64,000 nucleotides of DNA from Gammaproteobacteria bacterium (GTDB lineage Bacteria; Pseudomonadota; Gammaproteobacteria; SZUA-229): assembly GCA_013041745.1 (NCBI GenBank), contig JABDRN010000019.1:1-64000 (forward strand), in the 5' to 3' direction. How positions within the stretch are numbered: position 1 is the first letter of the stretch; the number at the start of each line of letters is the position of its first letter. The notes beneath the pieces are model-generated. The model did no database searches and was not told the DNA's origin. It saw only the letters and a list, made by a program, of their open reading frames with translations. Position numbers and translations under genes: made by a program. Below are positions 1-8,865 of this stretch, piece by piece.

Positions 1-86
1 GATTTACAGAGGATTTAAAGATGTCCTTGCCTCGATTTCCATGAGTCTTCCATCTGTATTAAATCCTTTTTTATCAATGCTTTATT

Positions 87-163
<77 letters not shown>

Positions 164-191
164 AGTTGCTGGGTTTAATAATTTGCGGCAG

Positions 192-220
192 ATTATAACA
201 GCGGATTCGACGGTTGTCGT
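192..220 (-). promoter_or_regulatory. Predicted sigma-70 promoter of tRNA-Arg
   Basis: On the minus strand a perfect TATAAT -10 box (192-197) is preceded by TG one base upstream (an extended -10). A -35-like ACGACA (215-220, four of six consensus matches) lies 17 bases further upstream. Transcription would begin near 185, about 20 bases before the mature tRNA 5' end. It lies in the short gap after the channel gene, so the tRNA can be transcribed independently of it. This is a motif call only. Confidence 0.65.
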
Positions 221-238
221 GCAGAGCTGAACAGAATA

Positions 239-2038
239 TTAGCGCAAGATGTTTCTGCGTTCGCTGCCTTTGTATTTCTTACGCATGAGTAGCTTGAGCA
301 GGTATGAGTCGGGCTCATCCTTAATGTTCATAATGTAATTAAGGCTGGTCAAAACGTTCAATGTCCAGTTCATGCTATTCATGGCTTCTCGCATGCCACA
401 GAATACGATCTGATCACCATCTGCCAGCCTGATATCCTCATCTGGCATGATCTGGTGGTCGTCATATCGTTTGAACATCAAAGCGATACACTCGAGCTTA
501 TTTGACCTGGATAAGGGATCCATCATGATCGAGTTGAGTGTTACATCGCGGCCGAAAGCGATAGCTTTGAATACAGCCGGGGTCTCTTTTGGAGAGATTT
601 TTATCGTCCAGACATGTGGTTTTGAATCGCCGATGACTGCGCTGAGCCGACTGATGACGACATTGCTCCATTCCTCTTCCTTCTTGTTAGCCATTTTCAG
701 GAATTCACATAGCATCGGGTTAAGAAACAGCAGACGGATCATGCGCGCAGTAATTTCCCTGGGCTGCATGACGACGTCTGCACCAACCTTGTCAAACAGT
801 TCAGAGTTATCGCGTAGATTTTGCCTTGCAACGACGAATATATCCGGATTCATCTGTCGGGCTGTCATGATCGTAGACAGGTTATTGGAATCATCACTGC
901 CACCGGCGATGATGCCTACCGCGCTGTCGATGCCTGCTTTGTTCAGCGACTTCTCATCGATACCGCTGGCCGAGATTATATCCTCCACCTGGTCGATGTT
1001 GTTCTGTTTAAAGTTTTTAAAAGCCTCTTCATCAGCATCGAGGATGGTCACTTCTACATCATGCTCGAGAAATTTCTGATACAGCGCCCTGCCAAAACGG
1101 CCGTAACTGCAGAGGATCCAGCGGCCGTAATTGATTTTTAGCGGCTCATCTGTGATCTGTGAGTCAGGCGCCCCGGTTAACCAGTCGAAGATCAGGTGTA
1201 ACGAAGGGGAGTGCAGCAGCATGGAGAAGATGTCAGCAAAAGTATGGTACGGATTAACCACGTAATCAGTATTGAACGATCGCATATTCTGTTCAAATGC
1301 GAGCAGGTCAGAACGGCATACCACCTTGCCTTCAGGATGCAGCAGTTTGCTGCTGAGTGCGATCTTCAGGTTAGTTACATCGGAGGCGGTGGCGCCGATC
1401 ACGCCATGACAGTTTTTTTTGCTGATACCTGCCATCTGCAGGTATTTTGGCACAGAGGCATCAGCTATCAGGCAGGGAACGTGTTCGCGCAGGTCATAGA
1501 TGTTGTTCTCCAGCAGGCTTTCCGGATCATTTTCGATTACCACCGCGCGGTAATGTTCATTGGTGAGCGCTTTAACCACCTCATAGCCGGTCTCACCCAG
1601 TCCGCAGACGAGGTAGAACGGTTCATGGATCTTACTGACCTTGTGTATAAAACTGTTTTCTTTGCGAGCTTTTTTGAATACCGGGTCCTGTACCAGACCG
1701 AGGATGTTACCGATGGCATATAACCAGGCGATCACCGTCATGTAGATGGTACATATCACCCACAGGCGTTGTGCGTCATTCAGGGTATAAGGGATTTCGC
1801 CAAAACCGATGGTTGTTGCGGTGAAACTGACATAGTAGAAAGCGTGAAAGATGCTCATGTGCCAGGGGTTTCCCTGCTCATCAACACCAGGAATTAGTAC
1901 CAGGCCCATCATGGAGATGGCGTAGACCACGATGAGGATGATCAGCGGCGCGCGCATACGCGACATGATCATCGAGATCACCGGGTTGATTATCTCATCG
2001 GAGGCTTCCAGTTTTTCGGCTTCCTCGTTACTCATCAT
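239..2038 (-). CDS. Two-TM potassium-channel-like protein with tandem RCK/TrkA-N domains
   Basis: The 599-residue protein has two membrane helices (about 33-50 and 92-115). Between them is a pore loop with the selectivity-filter-like motif TTIGFGE (about 75-81), close to the K+ channel TxGxG signature. Two cytoplasmic TrkA-N/RCK modules follow. The first has a clear GLGETG nucleotide-binding loop (146-151). The second has a weaker version, SYGRFG (about 311-316). The architecture resembles ligand-gated prokaryotic K+ channels of the MthK/GsuK kind, with a TrkA-C-like tail. The likely role is K+ conductance gated by nucleotides or ions; ion selectivity is inferred from the filter alone. Start is at the first of two adjacent Met codons. 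It lies 18 bases downstream of the small membrane gene at 2057-2440, so the two are probably one transcript. Confidence 0.9.
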   Translation of the reverse strand: MMSNEEAEKLEASDEIINPVISMIMSRMRAPLIILIVVYAISMMGLVLIPGVDEQGNPWHMSIFHAFYYVSFTATTIGFGEIPYTLNDAQRLWVICTIYMTVIAWLYAIGNILGLVQDPVFKKARKENSFIHKVSKIHEPFYLVCGLGETGYEVVKALTNEHYRAVVIENDPESLLENNIYDLREHVPCLIADASVPKYLQMAGISKKNCHGVIGATASDVTNLKIALSSKLLHPEGKVVCRSDLLAFEQNMRSFNTDYVVNPYHTFADIFSMLLHSPSLHLIFDWLTGAPDSQITDEPLKINYGRWILCSYGRFGRALYQKFLEHDVEVTILDADEEAFKNFKQNNIDQVEDIISASGIDEKSLNKAGIDSAVGIIAGGSDDSNNLSTIMTARQMNPDIFVVARQNLRDNSELFDKVGADVVMQPREITARMIRLLFLNPMLCEFLKMANKKEEEWSNVVISRLSAVIGDSKPHVWTIKISPKETPAVFKAIAFGRDVTLNSIMMDPLSRSNKLECIALMFKRYDDHQIMPDEDIRLADGDQIVFCGMREAMNSMNWTLNVLTSLNYIMNIKDEPDSYLLKLLMRKKYKGSERRNILR

Positions 2039-2056
2039 CAGCCAGTGTGCAGCGTA

Positions 2057-2440
2057 CTAACGACGCAACATGGTAGTTTCGATCATCAGCAGGATGACAG
2101 AAATGATATTGGCAAGCACGGCACCGCCGCTGAGAGATACGATTAGAACCATGGTGTCAGGGCTGAGGCCTGTTCCCTGTACATGTACTGCGAAAGTCCA
2201 TACCAGGGCGGCCGAGATCAGCTGTACCAATGCTACCAGGCTGGTCGCCAGCAGCATCGGTCCGAGCCGTGAACGGTCGCCAAATTTTAATACGGTAGCG
2301 ATGAGGTTAACGATGATCACTGCGAACAGTTCATAGACATTATGGTGATCTGGATTATCCATCTCGCCGATGAAAAAACCGAAGTTTAAGGTCAGCGCGA
2401 GGATCATGAAAAAGCTGAATAAGACTTTTTCTGAGTTCAT
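2057..2440 (-). CDS. Small multi-spanning membrane protein, DUF6394-like
   Basis: This 127-residue protein is strongly hydrophobic with about four predicted membrane segments. Its conserved-looking centre reads NLIATVLKFGD and its last third is SLSGGAVLANIISVILL. From memory it matches the DUF6394 family of sulfur-oxidising and other proteobacteria. The family name is my recollection and its function is not known. It lies directly upstream of the RCK channel gene with 18 bases between them, which suggests a shared transcript and perhaps an accessory role for the channel. That role is inference from position only. Confidence 0.75.
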   Translation of the reverse strand: MNSEKVLFSFFMILALTLNFGFFIGEMDNPDHHNVYELFAVIIVNLIATVLKFGDRSRLGPMLLATSLVALVQLISAALVWTFAVHVQGTGLSPDTMVLIVSLSGGAVLANIISVILLMIETTMLRR

Positions 2441-2529
2441 GTGTTTTCTCTTTTATATTGTTTTTGTTATATACACCAGTGTAGTTCAATCCGGCTGTAT
2501 TAGTAAAGTAGCAGAGGAGATAGCGATGT

Positions 2530-2825
2530 TTAGATAAAATCGGGCGGACTATTCGGTACAAGCTCTGAGATCAGCTGAAAAGCCCCGCGATAGTCTCGGT
2601 ATTTGTTATTATCGGGCGAGACATCGAACAGGACCTTCCTCGGGTCAAAGTCTGTGCCGGTCGCCCCGCCAACAGCGGCCTTCACCACCGAATGATATCG
2701 TAGTCTTTATTGTCTCGAGGTGCCTGGCTGACCAGTAGGTCGGTGTGAGCGGCAATTTCTCCAATCACACGGTACTCAGCAGCATTGTCCGGTGCATCTG
2801 AAATCCGTTCCTCTAAATCACTCAT
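2530..2825 (-). pseudogene. Small uncharacterised gene broken by a one-base frameshift
   Basis: A good start region is visible on the minus strand: a GGAG ribosome-binding site about ten bases before ATG at 2823-2825. The first frame runs 47 codons (MSDLEERISD...YDIIRW) to a TGA at 2682-2684. A second frame takes up at that point and continues for about 50 codons (VVKAAVGG...PPDFI) to TAA at 2530-2532. Restoring one G in the run around the TGA would join both parts into a soluble protein of about 99 residues. I do not recognise the family. It could be a decayed gene, a sequencing error, or just a 47-residue peptide gene. It sits alone between the channel pair and dapE. Confidence 0.5.
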
Positions 2826-2872
2826 CTCACATCTCCGTTATCAACGAAATGTTACTCATGGTGATGATAGTC

Positions 2873-4000
2873 CTAAGTCATCAACCTTTTCAGGATATCG
2901 AGATAAATTTCTGTCAATTGCTCCAGCTCGTCGATGTTGATATTTTCATTGATCTTATGGATGCTTTCATTGATCGGGCCAAGTTCGACCACCTGGGCGC
3001 CTGTCGGTGCGATAAAGCGGCCGTCGGATGTGCCGCCCGCGGTTGATAACTCGCTATCGATCCCGCATACGCTCTTTATCGCCTGTCTCGCGGCATCGAC
3101 TAAACGGCCGTCAGTGGTAAGAAATGGGTAGCCTGAAAGCGACCAGTCGAGCGTGTAGTTGAGCTGGTGGCTGTTCAAAATGGATTCTATGCGCTGTTTT
3201 ATCTGCTGTTCGCTAATCTCGGTGGAGAATCGCAGGTTGAACTGAACCTTGAGGTCTCCCGGAATAACATTGCTGGCTCCTGTACCGCCATTGATGTTTG
3301 AGATCTGAAAACTGGTTGGCGGGAAGTGGTCGTTTCCGTTGTCCCATACTTCATCGCAAAGATCATGAAGTGCAGCGGCAAACAGGTGGATCGGGTTTTT
3401 AGCAAGCAGCGGGTAGGCGATGTGTCCCTGGCCGCCATGGATGGTGAGGTCGCCGGATATCGAACCGCGGCGGCGATTTTTTATGACATCACCAACCGTG
3501 TCAGTGCTCGATGGTTCACCCACCAGGCACCAGTCGATCTTTTCGTTTTTGCTCTCCAGGTAGTCGATCACTTTTACCGTGCCGTCTATCGCCGGGCCTT
3601 CCTCGTCACTGGTGATGAGGAAGGCGATAGAGCCATTGATATCGGTGTTCTCTGCAAGCAGTTGTTCGCAGGCGCAGACCATGGCAGCGATGCTGCTCTT
3701 CATGTCAGCGCTACCGCGTCCTGTCATCACACCATCGCTGATCGTTGGCGTGAAAGGATCGCTGCTCCATTGCTCTGCAGGGCCGGTCGGCACCACATCG
3801 GTATGGCCGGCAAAAACGAATAATGGTCCGTTGCTGCCGTATCTCGCCCACAGGTTATCGACCTCGCCGAAACGCAGGTTTTTGATATCGAAACCTATGT
3901 TCGATAAGCGCTCGCCGATGATCTTCTGGCAGCCCATATCATCGGGTGTAACGGATGGGATGCTGATAAGCTGTTTCGCCAGGTCTAAAGTTGCAGTCAT
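2873..4000 (-). CDS. dapE: Succinyl-diaminopimelate desuccinylase DapE
   Basis: DapE hydrolyses N-succinyl-LL-diaminopimelate to LL-diaminopimelate and succinate in lysine and peptidoglycan precursor synthesis. The 375-residue length is normal. M20-family di-zinc signatures are visible: FAGHTDVVP near residue 65, GRGSADMKSS near 95, SDEEGPAIDGT near 130, and the late TAGGTSDGRF motif near 320. A dimerisation lid region lies between. The ATG at 4000 sits two bases after the glnD stop, so dapE follows glnD and map in one minus-strand transcript. Co-transcription with the nitrogen regulator GlnD is a plausible but untested link. Confidence 0.96.
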   Translation of the reverse strand: MTATLDLAKQLISIPSVTPDDMGCQKIIGERLSNIGFDIKNLRFGEVDNLWARYGSNGPLFVFAGHTDVVPTGPAEQWSSDPFTPTISDGVMTGRGSADMKSSIAAMVCACEQLLAENTDINGSIAFLITSDEEGPAIDGTVKVIDYLESKNEKIDWCLVGEPSSTDTVGDVIKNRRRGSISGDLTIHGGQGHIAYPLLAKNPIHLFAAALHDLCDEVWDNGNDHFPPTSFQISNINGGTGASNVIPGDLKVQFNLRFSTEISEQQIKQRIESILNSHQLNYTLDWSLSGYPFLTTDGRLVDAARQAIKSVCGIDSELSTAGGTSDGRFIAPTGAQVVELGPINESIHKINENINIDELEQLTEIYLDILKRLMT

Positions 4001-4002
4001 CT

Positions 4003-6699
4003 CTATAATATTTCTTTCAAATGTTGTTTCAGGATCTTCTGTTGTTCTTTACTGAGCGCCTGGTCCTGTTTTGTGCTGATCACAAAATAGTCGATGGCCA
4101 GTTCTCCCGCTGTCGCGATCCGTGCATTACGCAGCCTTATATCACAGTCGATGAGAGTTTTAGCGATGGTTGCGAGCACCCCGGTGCGGTCCAGTGTTTC
4201 TATCTTCATCCGCGTAGCATTGTCATCCTTGATGCTCTTGAATCGTATGATAGTAGGCGACTGGAAGTACTTGTGTTTTCTGCTGCTGCTTAACGAAGTG
4301 CTGGTGGTGTCGGCTTCGCTGCTCAATCTATCTTGCAGTAATCGTGTGATCTGATCAGCGACTAATGACAGTTCGATATTGTTGGTGTTTACCGGTGCCA
4401 GCCGATAAGACTGCAGTGCGTAACCGTTGTTGGAATTGTTTACCTGTGCATTGACGATATCAACTTCGCTCATAGACAGTGCCGCGGCAACATCATAGAA
4501 GATACCATCACGGTCTTTCATGTAGATCAGCAGCTGGATACTGTTACTGGATTCGTGAACCCTGGCTTTGATCAGCGGGGTGTCGAGTGATCCTTTCTGT
4601 AACGCATCCAGTATCAGCGTTGTATGCCATGTGATCAGTCCATAAGGATGGCCCTGGAAATACTCTGCAGTCAATGTTTGCCACAGGTCATTGGCCTGGT
4701 GAGAATCGATGCCCTGAAGCTCCAGCCTGCGCAAGCTGGCAGTCTGGATCTCGGAGATGTTGCGCTGTTTATCACTTGAACGATTCAGACCCTTGTTTAA
4801 CAGTGCTGCGGTCTTGTTGTATAACTCGCCGAGCAACTTGTCTTTCCAGTCATTCCACTGCTGTGGATTTGTCGCACGTATGTCACATATGGTGAGCAGG
4901 TAGAGGTAATCGAGCCGTTCGATATTCTCTACCTGTTCTGCAAATGCGCTGATCACGTCCGGGTCGCTGATATCTTTTCGTTGCGCGGTCATGGACATGA
5001 TCAGGTGGCTTTTCACCAGCCAGCTGACAAGTTCAGCATCCTGATCAGGCAGGCTATGAAGTTTGCAGAAATCTCTCGCATCGATGGCACCGAGTTCGGA
5101 ATGATCGCCCGGACGACCTTTTGCGATGTCATGGAATAAACCCGATAGATATAATAGAGCGGGATTATGCAGGTGCTGGAAGATACCGCTGGCCAGCGGA
5201 AACTCGTGACAGTAGTCAGTTACCGACAGGCGGCGCATATTCCTGATTACGAACAGCGTGTGCTGGTCGACGGTGTAGGCGTGAAACAGGTCATACTGCA
5301 TGCGCCCGACGATAGAATCAAACGCCGGGATATAGGCGGCGAGTATGCCGTATCGGTTCATGCGTCTCAATTCATGTGTTACGCCACGCGAGCCTGTCAT
5401 CAGTTTGATGAACAGGTGATGCGCGCGGGGAGACTGTCTGACCTCGTCATCGATCAGATGTTTGTGCATCCTGACCTGACGGATAGTCGATGCGCGTACT
5501 CCCTGGATATCAGGATAGTTCTGCAGCATCAGAAACAGTTCCAGCATAGCGCAGGGGTTATCCTTGAAAACATTCTCATTGGTGGTTTCGATATAACCGT
5601 GCCTGACCTGGAAGCTGTCATTGATGAGTTCGGCTTCAGTGACGACATCGGCATAGATGATGACTTCCCTGAAATGCTGTAATAGCATCTCGTTCAAGCG
5701 CTGAAGTTCGATGACTGTTCGATAATACAGCTGCATGAACTGTTCGATGGCTTCGTTTCTCGAGTTTTCCGTTTTATCTTTATAACCAAACTCATCGGCG
5801 AGATCGCGCTGGTAGTCGAATAACAGCCGATCTTCTCTGCGGCCGGCGAGGTAGTGCAGGCTGCAGCGGATGCGCCACAGCAGATGCTGTCCCTCGAGCA
5901 GCGTTTTCAGTTCATCTTCATGAAGGAAGTTTTCTTTTACCAGGTCATGCAGGCTGTGAGCATTGAAATGACGCTTCGCCACCCAGCCTATCATCTGGAT
6001 ATCGCGCAGGCCGCCGCGGCTTTCTTTCAGGTTCGGCTCGAGGTTATATGCAGTGTCATTAAATTTTCCGTTACGCTGTATCTGCTCATCGAGTTTTGCC
6101 TGAAAGAACGATTTCGAATCCCAGATATGTTCGGGACTGGTCTTCTCTTTCATCTCCGTGAAAAGTTTTTCATCGCCGGCGAGCAGGCGTGCCTCCATGA
6201 CGTTGGTGGCGACGGTAATATCCCTGGTTGATTCTTCGACACATTCATCTATGGTGCGGACACTGTGGCCGATCTCGAGGCCGATGTCCCACAGCAGCAT
6301 GAGAAATTTTTCCAGCAGCTCTTTGGTCTTCTGATTCTCTTCTTCTTGCAGAAGTATCATCATGTCGATATCAGATTTCGGGTGCAGTTCGCCGCGCCCG
6401 TAACCGCCGACAGCGATCAGTGCGATGGTCTGATAGAGGTCTTCGAACTGGTAGGCATAGATGATATCTATCAGCTGGTCGGTCAGGTTGGCTCTGCCGT
6501 AGACCACGATATCAACATCGCAGCCGTCCTTGTATTTTTTCTCCAGGCCTTCAGCGATCGCGATAACCGCCTGCTTTAACAGTTTGATCTGCTCGTCACA
6601 GGACTCGCGATCGCAGTTCTGTAGCTGTTTCTTTAATGTAGCAAAGTCTATGAGATCATTGACATCATCATCGACAGATATTTCGTTAAGGTTCATCAT
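4003..6699 (-). CDS. glnD: Bifunctional uridylyltransferase/uridylyl-removing enzyme GlnD
   Basis: GlnD senses glutamine and adds or removes UMP on PII proteins, controlling nitrogen assimilation. At 898 residues it matches the usual length of about 890. The N-terminal nucleotidyltransferase motif GGYGRGELHPKSDIDMM (98-114) supplies the two metal-binding aspartates. A central HD domain has LFHDIAKGRPGDHSELG, the uridylyl-removing site. Two ACT domains at the C-terminus (around ESSNSIQLLIYMKDRDG and RMKIETLDRTGVLATI) would bind glutamine. All sites look intact. The start has two tandem ATGs (6697-6699 and 6694-6696). The first overlaps the map stop as TGATG, implying translational coupling. 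Confidence 0.97.
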   Translation of the reverse strand: MMNLNEISVDDDVNDLIDFATLKKQLQNCDRESCDEQIKLLKQAVIAIAEGLEKKYKDGCDVDIVVYGRANLTDQLIDIIYAYQFEDLYQTIALIAVGGYGRGELHPKSDIDMMILLQEEENQKTKELLEKFLMLLWDIGLEIGHSVRTIDECVEESTRDITVATNVMEARLLAGDEKLFTEMKEKTSPEHIWDSKSFFQAKLDEQIQRNGKFNDTAYNLEPNLKESRGGLRDIQMIGWVAKRHFNAHSLHDLVKENFLHEDELKTLLEGQHLLWRIRCSLHYLAGRREDRLLFDYQRDLADEFGYKDKTENSRNEAIEQFMQLYYRTVIELQRLNEMLLQHFREVIIYADVVTEAELINDSFQVRHGYIETTNENVFKDNPCAMLELFLMLQNYPDIQGVRASTIRQVRMHKHLIDDEVRQSPRAHHLFIKLMTGSRGVTHELRRMNRYGILAAYIPAFDSIVGRMQYDLFHAYTVDQHTLFVIRNMRRLSVTDYCHEFPLASGIFQHLHNPALLYLSGLFHDIAKGRPGDHSELGAIDARDFCKLHSLPDQDAELVSWLVKSHLIMSMTAQRKDISDPDVISAFAEQVENIERLDYLYLLTICDIRATNPQQWNDWKDKLLGELYNKTAALLNKGLNRSSDKQRNISEIQTASLRRLELQGIDSHQANDLWQTLTAEYFQGHPYGLITWHTTLILDALQKGSLDTPLIKARVHESSNSIQLLIYMKDRDGIFYDVAAALSMSEVDIVNAQVNNSNNGYALQSYRLAPVNTNNIELSLVADQITRLLQDRLSSEADTTSTSLSSSRKHKYFQSPTIIRFKSIKDDNATRMKIETLDRTGVLATIAKTLIDCDIRLRNARIATAGELAIDYFVISTKQDQALSKEQQKILKQHLKEIL

Positions 6700-7466
6700 C
6701 AGACTTCATCGCCTTCGCATTGCGTCAGTACATCATGGCCATCGGGCGTTACCAGGATAGTATGTTCCCATTGTGCGGATACACTATGGTCTTTGGTGAC
6801 CACGGTCCAGTTATCGCTGAGTAACTTGACGTGACGCTTGCCGGCGTTAATCATTGGCTCGATGGTGAATATCATACCTTCTTTTAACTCGATACCTGTT
6901 CCGGCCTTGCCATAGTGCAGCACCTGGGGATCTTCGTGGAATCCCTTGCCGATGCCGTGCCCACAGTATTCCCGGACCACAGAAAAATTATTTGATTCAG
7001 CATGCTTCTGGATGGCATGCCCGATATCACCCAGATGCGCACCGGGCTTAACTAGCTCGATGCCCAGTTTCATGCACTCATGGGCGACCTCAGAGACACG
7101 CCTGGCACGTATCGGCGGTTCGCCGACATAGAACATCTTGCTAGTGTCGCCATGATAGCCGTCTTTTATCACGGTGATATCGATATTGATGATATCGCCT
7201 TTCTTCAGTTTCTTCTCACTCGGGATGCCATGGCAGATCTGATGGTTAACCGAGGTACAGATAGATTTAGGGAAGCCGTGATAATTCAATGGCGCGGGTA
7301 TGGCCTGTTGTACGTCGACGATATAGTCATGGCAGATCTTGTCCAGCTCATTGGTAGTAACGCCGGCTTTTACATGCGGCCTGATCATCTGCAGAACTTC
7401 TCCTGCGAGTCGACCGGCGACCCGCATTTTTTCTATTTCCTGTAAATCTTTAATTAATATCGCCAT
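6699..7466 (-). CDS. map: Methionine aminopeptidase, type I
   Basis: Map removes the initiator methionine from nascent proteins. The 255-residue protein has the M24 fold with the full metal-ligand set in order: two aspartates in NIDITVIKDGYHGDTSKMF, the histidine of CGHGIG, and glutamates in FTIEPMIN and WEHT. It lacks the zinc-finger extension of eukaryotic type I enzymes. It is transcribed divergently from rpsB, the classic gammaproteobacterial arrangement, and leads the map-glnD-dapE operon. I see no strong Shine-Dalgarno directly before the ATG at 7466. Confidence 0.97.
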   Translation of the reverse strand: MAILIKDLQEIEKMRVAGRLAGEVLQMIRPHVKAGVTTNELDKICHDYIVDVQQAIPAPLNYHGFPKSICTSVNHQICHGIPSEKKLKKGDIINIDITVIKDGYHGDTSKMFYVGEPPIRARRVSEVAHECMKLGIELVKPGAHLGDIGHAIQKHAESNNFSVVREYCGHGIGKGFHEDPQVLHYGKAGTGIELKEGMIFTIEPMINAGKRHVKLLSDNWTVVTKDHSVSAQWEHTILVTPDGHDVLTQCEGDEV

Positions 7467-7532
7467 GTCATTTATGTTATCAAAATCAACTGGTTAAAGA
7501 GATTTTTCCGTAACCGGGTTAGTAAAATATCG

Positions 7533-7561
7533 TTGTTTATTTATGCTGGTTATGGTATAAA
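7533..7561 (+). promoter_or_regulatory. Predicted main promoter of rpsB-tsf (P1)
   Basis: TTGTTT (7533-7538) and TATAAA (7556-7561) are separated by exactly 17 bases, a good sigma-70 pair. The predicted start near 7568 leaves a leader of about 220 nucleotides before rpsB. Long leaders are known for rpsB in enterobacteria, where S2 represses its own operon. The map-rpsB gap (7467-7787) has no ORF and is fully taken up by promoters and leader. Confidence 0.6.
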
Positions 7562-7640
7562 GCGCCCGCACTGAGAAAACTTGGTGCAAATGAGCGATAT
7601 AGTCGCCCTGATATTTGGCTGATTTGGCCACACATCACAG

Positions 7641-7668
7641 TTGTTTACCAACAGGGGCTTACTATATC
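7641..7668 (+). promoter_or_regulatory. Possible second rpsB promoter (P2)
   Basis: TTGTTT (7641-7646) is followed after 16 bases by TATATC (7663-7668). This would give a shorter leader of roughly 110 nucleotides that still contains the hairpin at 7712-7738. The match is weaker than P1 and may be chance in an AT-rich stretch. Confidence 0.3.
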
Positions 7669-7711
7669 TTATTTAAATTCGCACATATACCGTCACATGT
7701 AATTGGGTGCT

Positions 7712-7746
7712 GATTTAAGCCTTGAATCCGGCTTAATCGGTTTTTT
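7712..7746 (+). promoter_or_regulatory. rpsB leader hairpin with T-run (attenuator or S2-binding element)
   Basis: A perfect seven-pair stem TTAAGCC/GGCTTAA (7715-7721 with 7730-7736) closes an eight-base loop. Two more pairs follow beyond a single-base bulge. Four bases after the stem comes a run of six T (7741-7746). The form is that of a weak intrinsic terminator placed inside the leader, 40 bases before the rpsB start. It could attenuate rpsB-tsf transcription or be part of an S2 autoregulatory structure. Which of these applies cannot be decided from sequence. Confidence 0.5.
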
Positions 7747-7787
7747 CATGGGGTATATGGAGGCATAACCCTAACTGGAGTATATAT

Positions 7788-8804
7788 ATGTCTAACGTAT
7801 CTATGCGTCTGATGCTTGAAGCAGGCGTGCATTTTGGTCACCAAACCCGTTTCTGGAACCCGCAAATGTCTGAGTACATTTTTGGTGCCCGTAACAAGAT
7901 CCACATCATCAATCTGGAAAAAACGCTGCCGTTATACAACGAAGCAGCGAATGCGATCGGTAAGATTGCTGCTGACCGTGGCACCGTTCTTTTCGTCGGC
8001 ACCAAACGTGCAGCTCGCAACATCGTCAGCGAAGAAGCTCAACGCTGTGCTATGCCTTATGTCACACATCGCTGGTTGGGTGGTATGCTGACTAATTTCA
8101 AAACCATTCGCCAGTCAATATCACGTCTGAAAGAACTGGAAGACATGTCTGAAAATGGCAGTTTTGACCGTCTCAACAAAAAAGAGCAGCTGATGCTGAC
8201 TCGTGAGATGGAAAAGAAGGAGAAAGTTCTTGGCGGCATCAAGGACATGAAAGGCCTGCCAAATGCCGTCTTCGTCATAGACGTCGGCCATGAAGATATC
8301 GCTATTAAAGAAGCAAATACATTAGGTATCCCTGTCTTCGGTATCGTCGATTCAAATAATTCACCTGACGGTGTCGATTATGTCATTCCGGGTAATGATG
8401 ATGCGATAAAAGCTATCCAGTTATATGCACAGGGCATCGCTGATGCTGTCATCGAAGGCAGGGCGTCTGCTGTTATCCAGCGCGCTGATGATGCGCCTGC
8501 TGCAGCTAAGAAAGCTGCACCTAAGAAAGCTGCAGCTAAACGTAAGGTCGAAGCAGAAGCGCCAGCAGTCGAAGAAGTAGCGGAAGCAGCTGCAGAAGAA
8601 GTAGCTGAAGCCCCTGCGGAAGAAGCTGCTGAAGCAGAAGTCGCCGAAACCAAAGTTACTGAAACCAAGGCAGCAGCACCGAAGAAAAAAGCAGCTGTTA
8701 AAAAGAAAGCTGCAGTAAAGAAGAAGGCAGCACCTAAGAAGAAAGCAGCAGTTAAGAAAAAAGCAGCAGCTAAGAAGAAAGTTGCCGCTAAGACTGAAGA
8801 TTAA
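7788..8804 (+). CDS. rpsB: 30S ribosomal protein S2 with long Lys/Ala/Glu-rich C-terminal tail
   Basis: Residues 1 to about 230 are an ordinary S2 protein: [20 protein letters not shown] start, [11 protein letters not shown] near 96-106, and [14 protein letters not shown] near 163-176. Residues 232-338 form a low-complexity extension absent from E. coli S2 (241 residues). It has a short basic block ([16 protein letters not shown]), an acidic Ala/Glu block (about 254-290), and then about six KKKAAx repeats (298-334) like a histone H1 tail. S2 sits on the solvent side of the small subunit near S1, so a flexible tail could contact RNA or other factors; this is inference. The tail is in frame, ends at a normal stop, and the gene has its usual partner tsf. 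Confidence 0.97.
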   Translation: MSNVSMRLMLEAGVHFGHQTRFWNPQMSEYIFGARNKIHIINLEKTLPLYNEAANAIGKIAADRGTVLFVGTKRAARNIVSEEAQRCAMPYVTHRWLGGMLTNFKTIRQSISRLKELEDMSENGSFDRLNKKEQLMLTREMEKKEKVLGGIKDMKGLPNAVFVIDVGHEDIAIKEANTLGIPVFGIVDSNNSPDGVDYVIPGNDDAIKAIQLYAQGIADAVIEGRASAVIQRADDAPAAAKKAAPKKAAAKRKVEAEAPAVEEVAEAAAEEVAEAPAEEAAEAEVAETKVTETKAAAPKKKAAVKKKAAVKKKAAPKKKAAVKKKAAAKKKVAAKTED

Positions 8805-8865
8805 TCAAGTCAGTTAACAGCAAAACTCATTTTCATATAGAACAAATTTTTTAGGAGACTCTGTG

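Noticed and set aside
447-1079. Long plus-strand ORFs antisense to the channel gene, and similar antisense ORFs over glnD and others
   Set aside because: They are codon-bias shadows of the real genes, without ribosome-binding sites or recognisable domains.
2682-2700. Programmed ribosomal frameshift in the small gene
   Set aside because: There is no slippery heptamer or downstream structure; a simple one-base loss is more likely.
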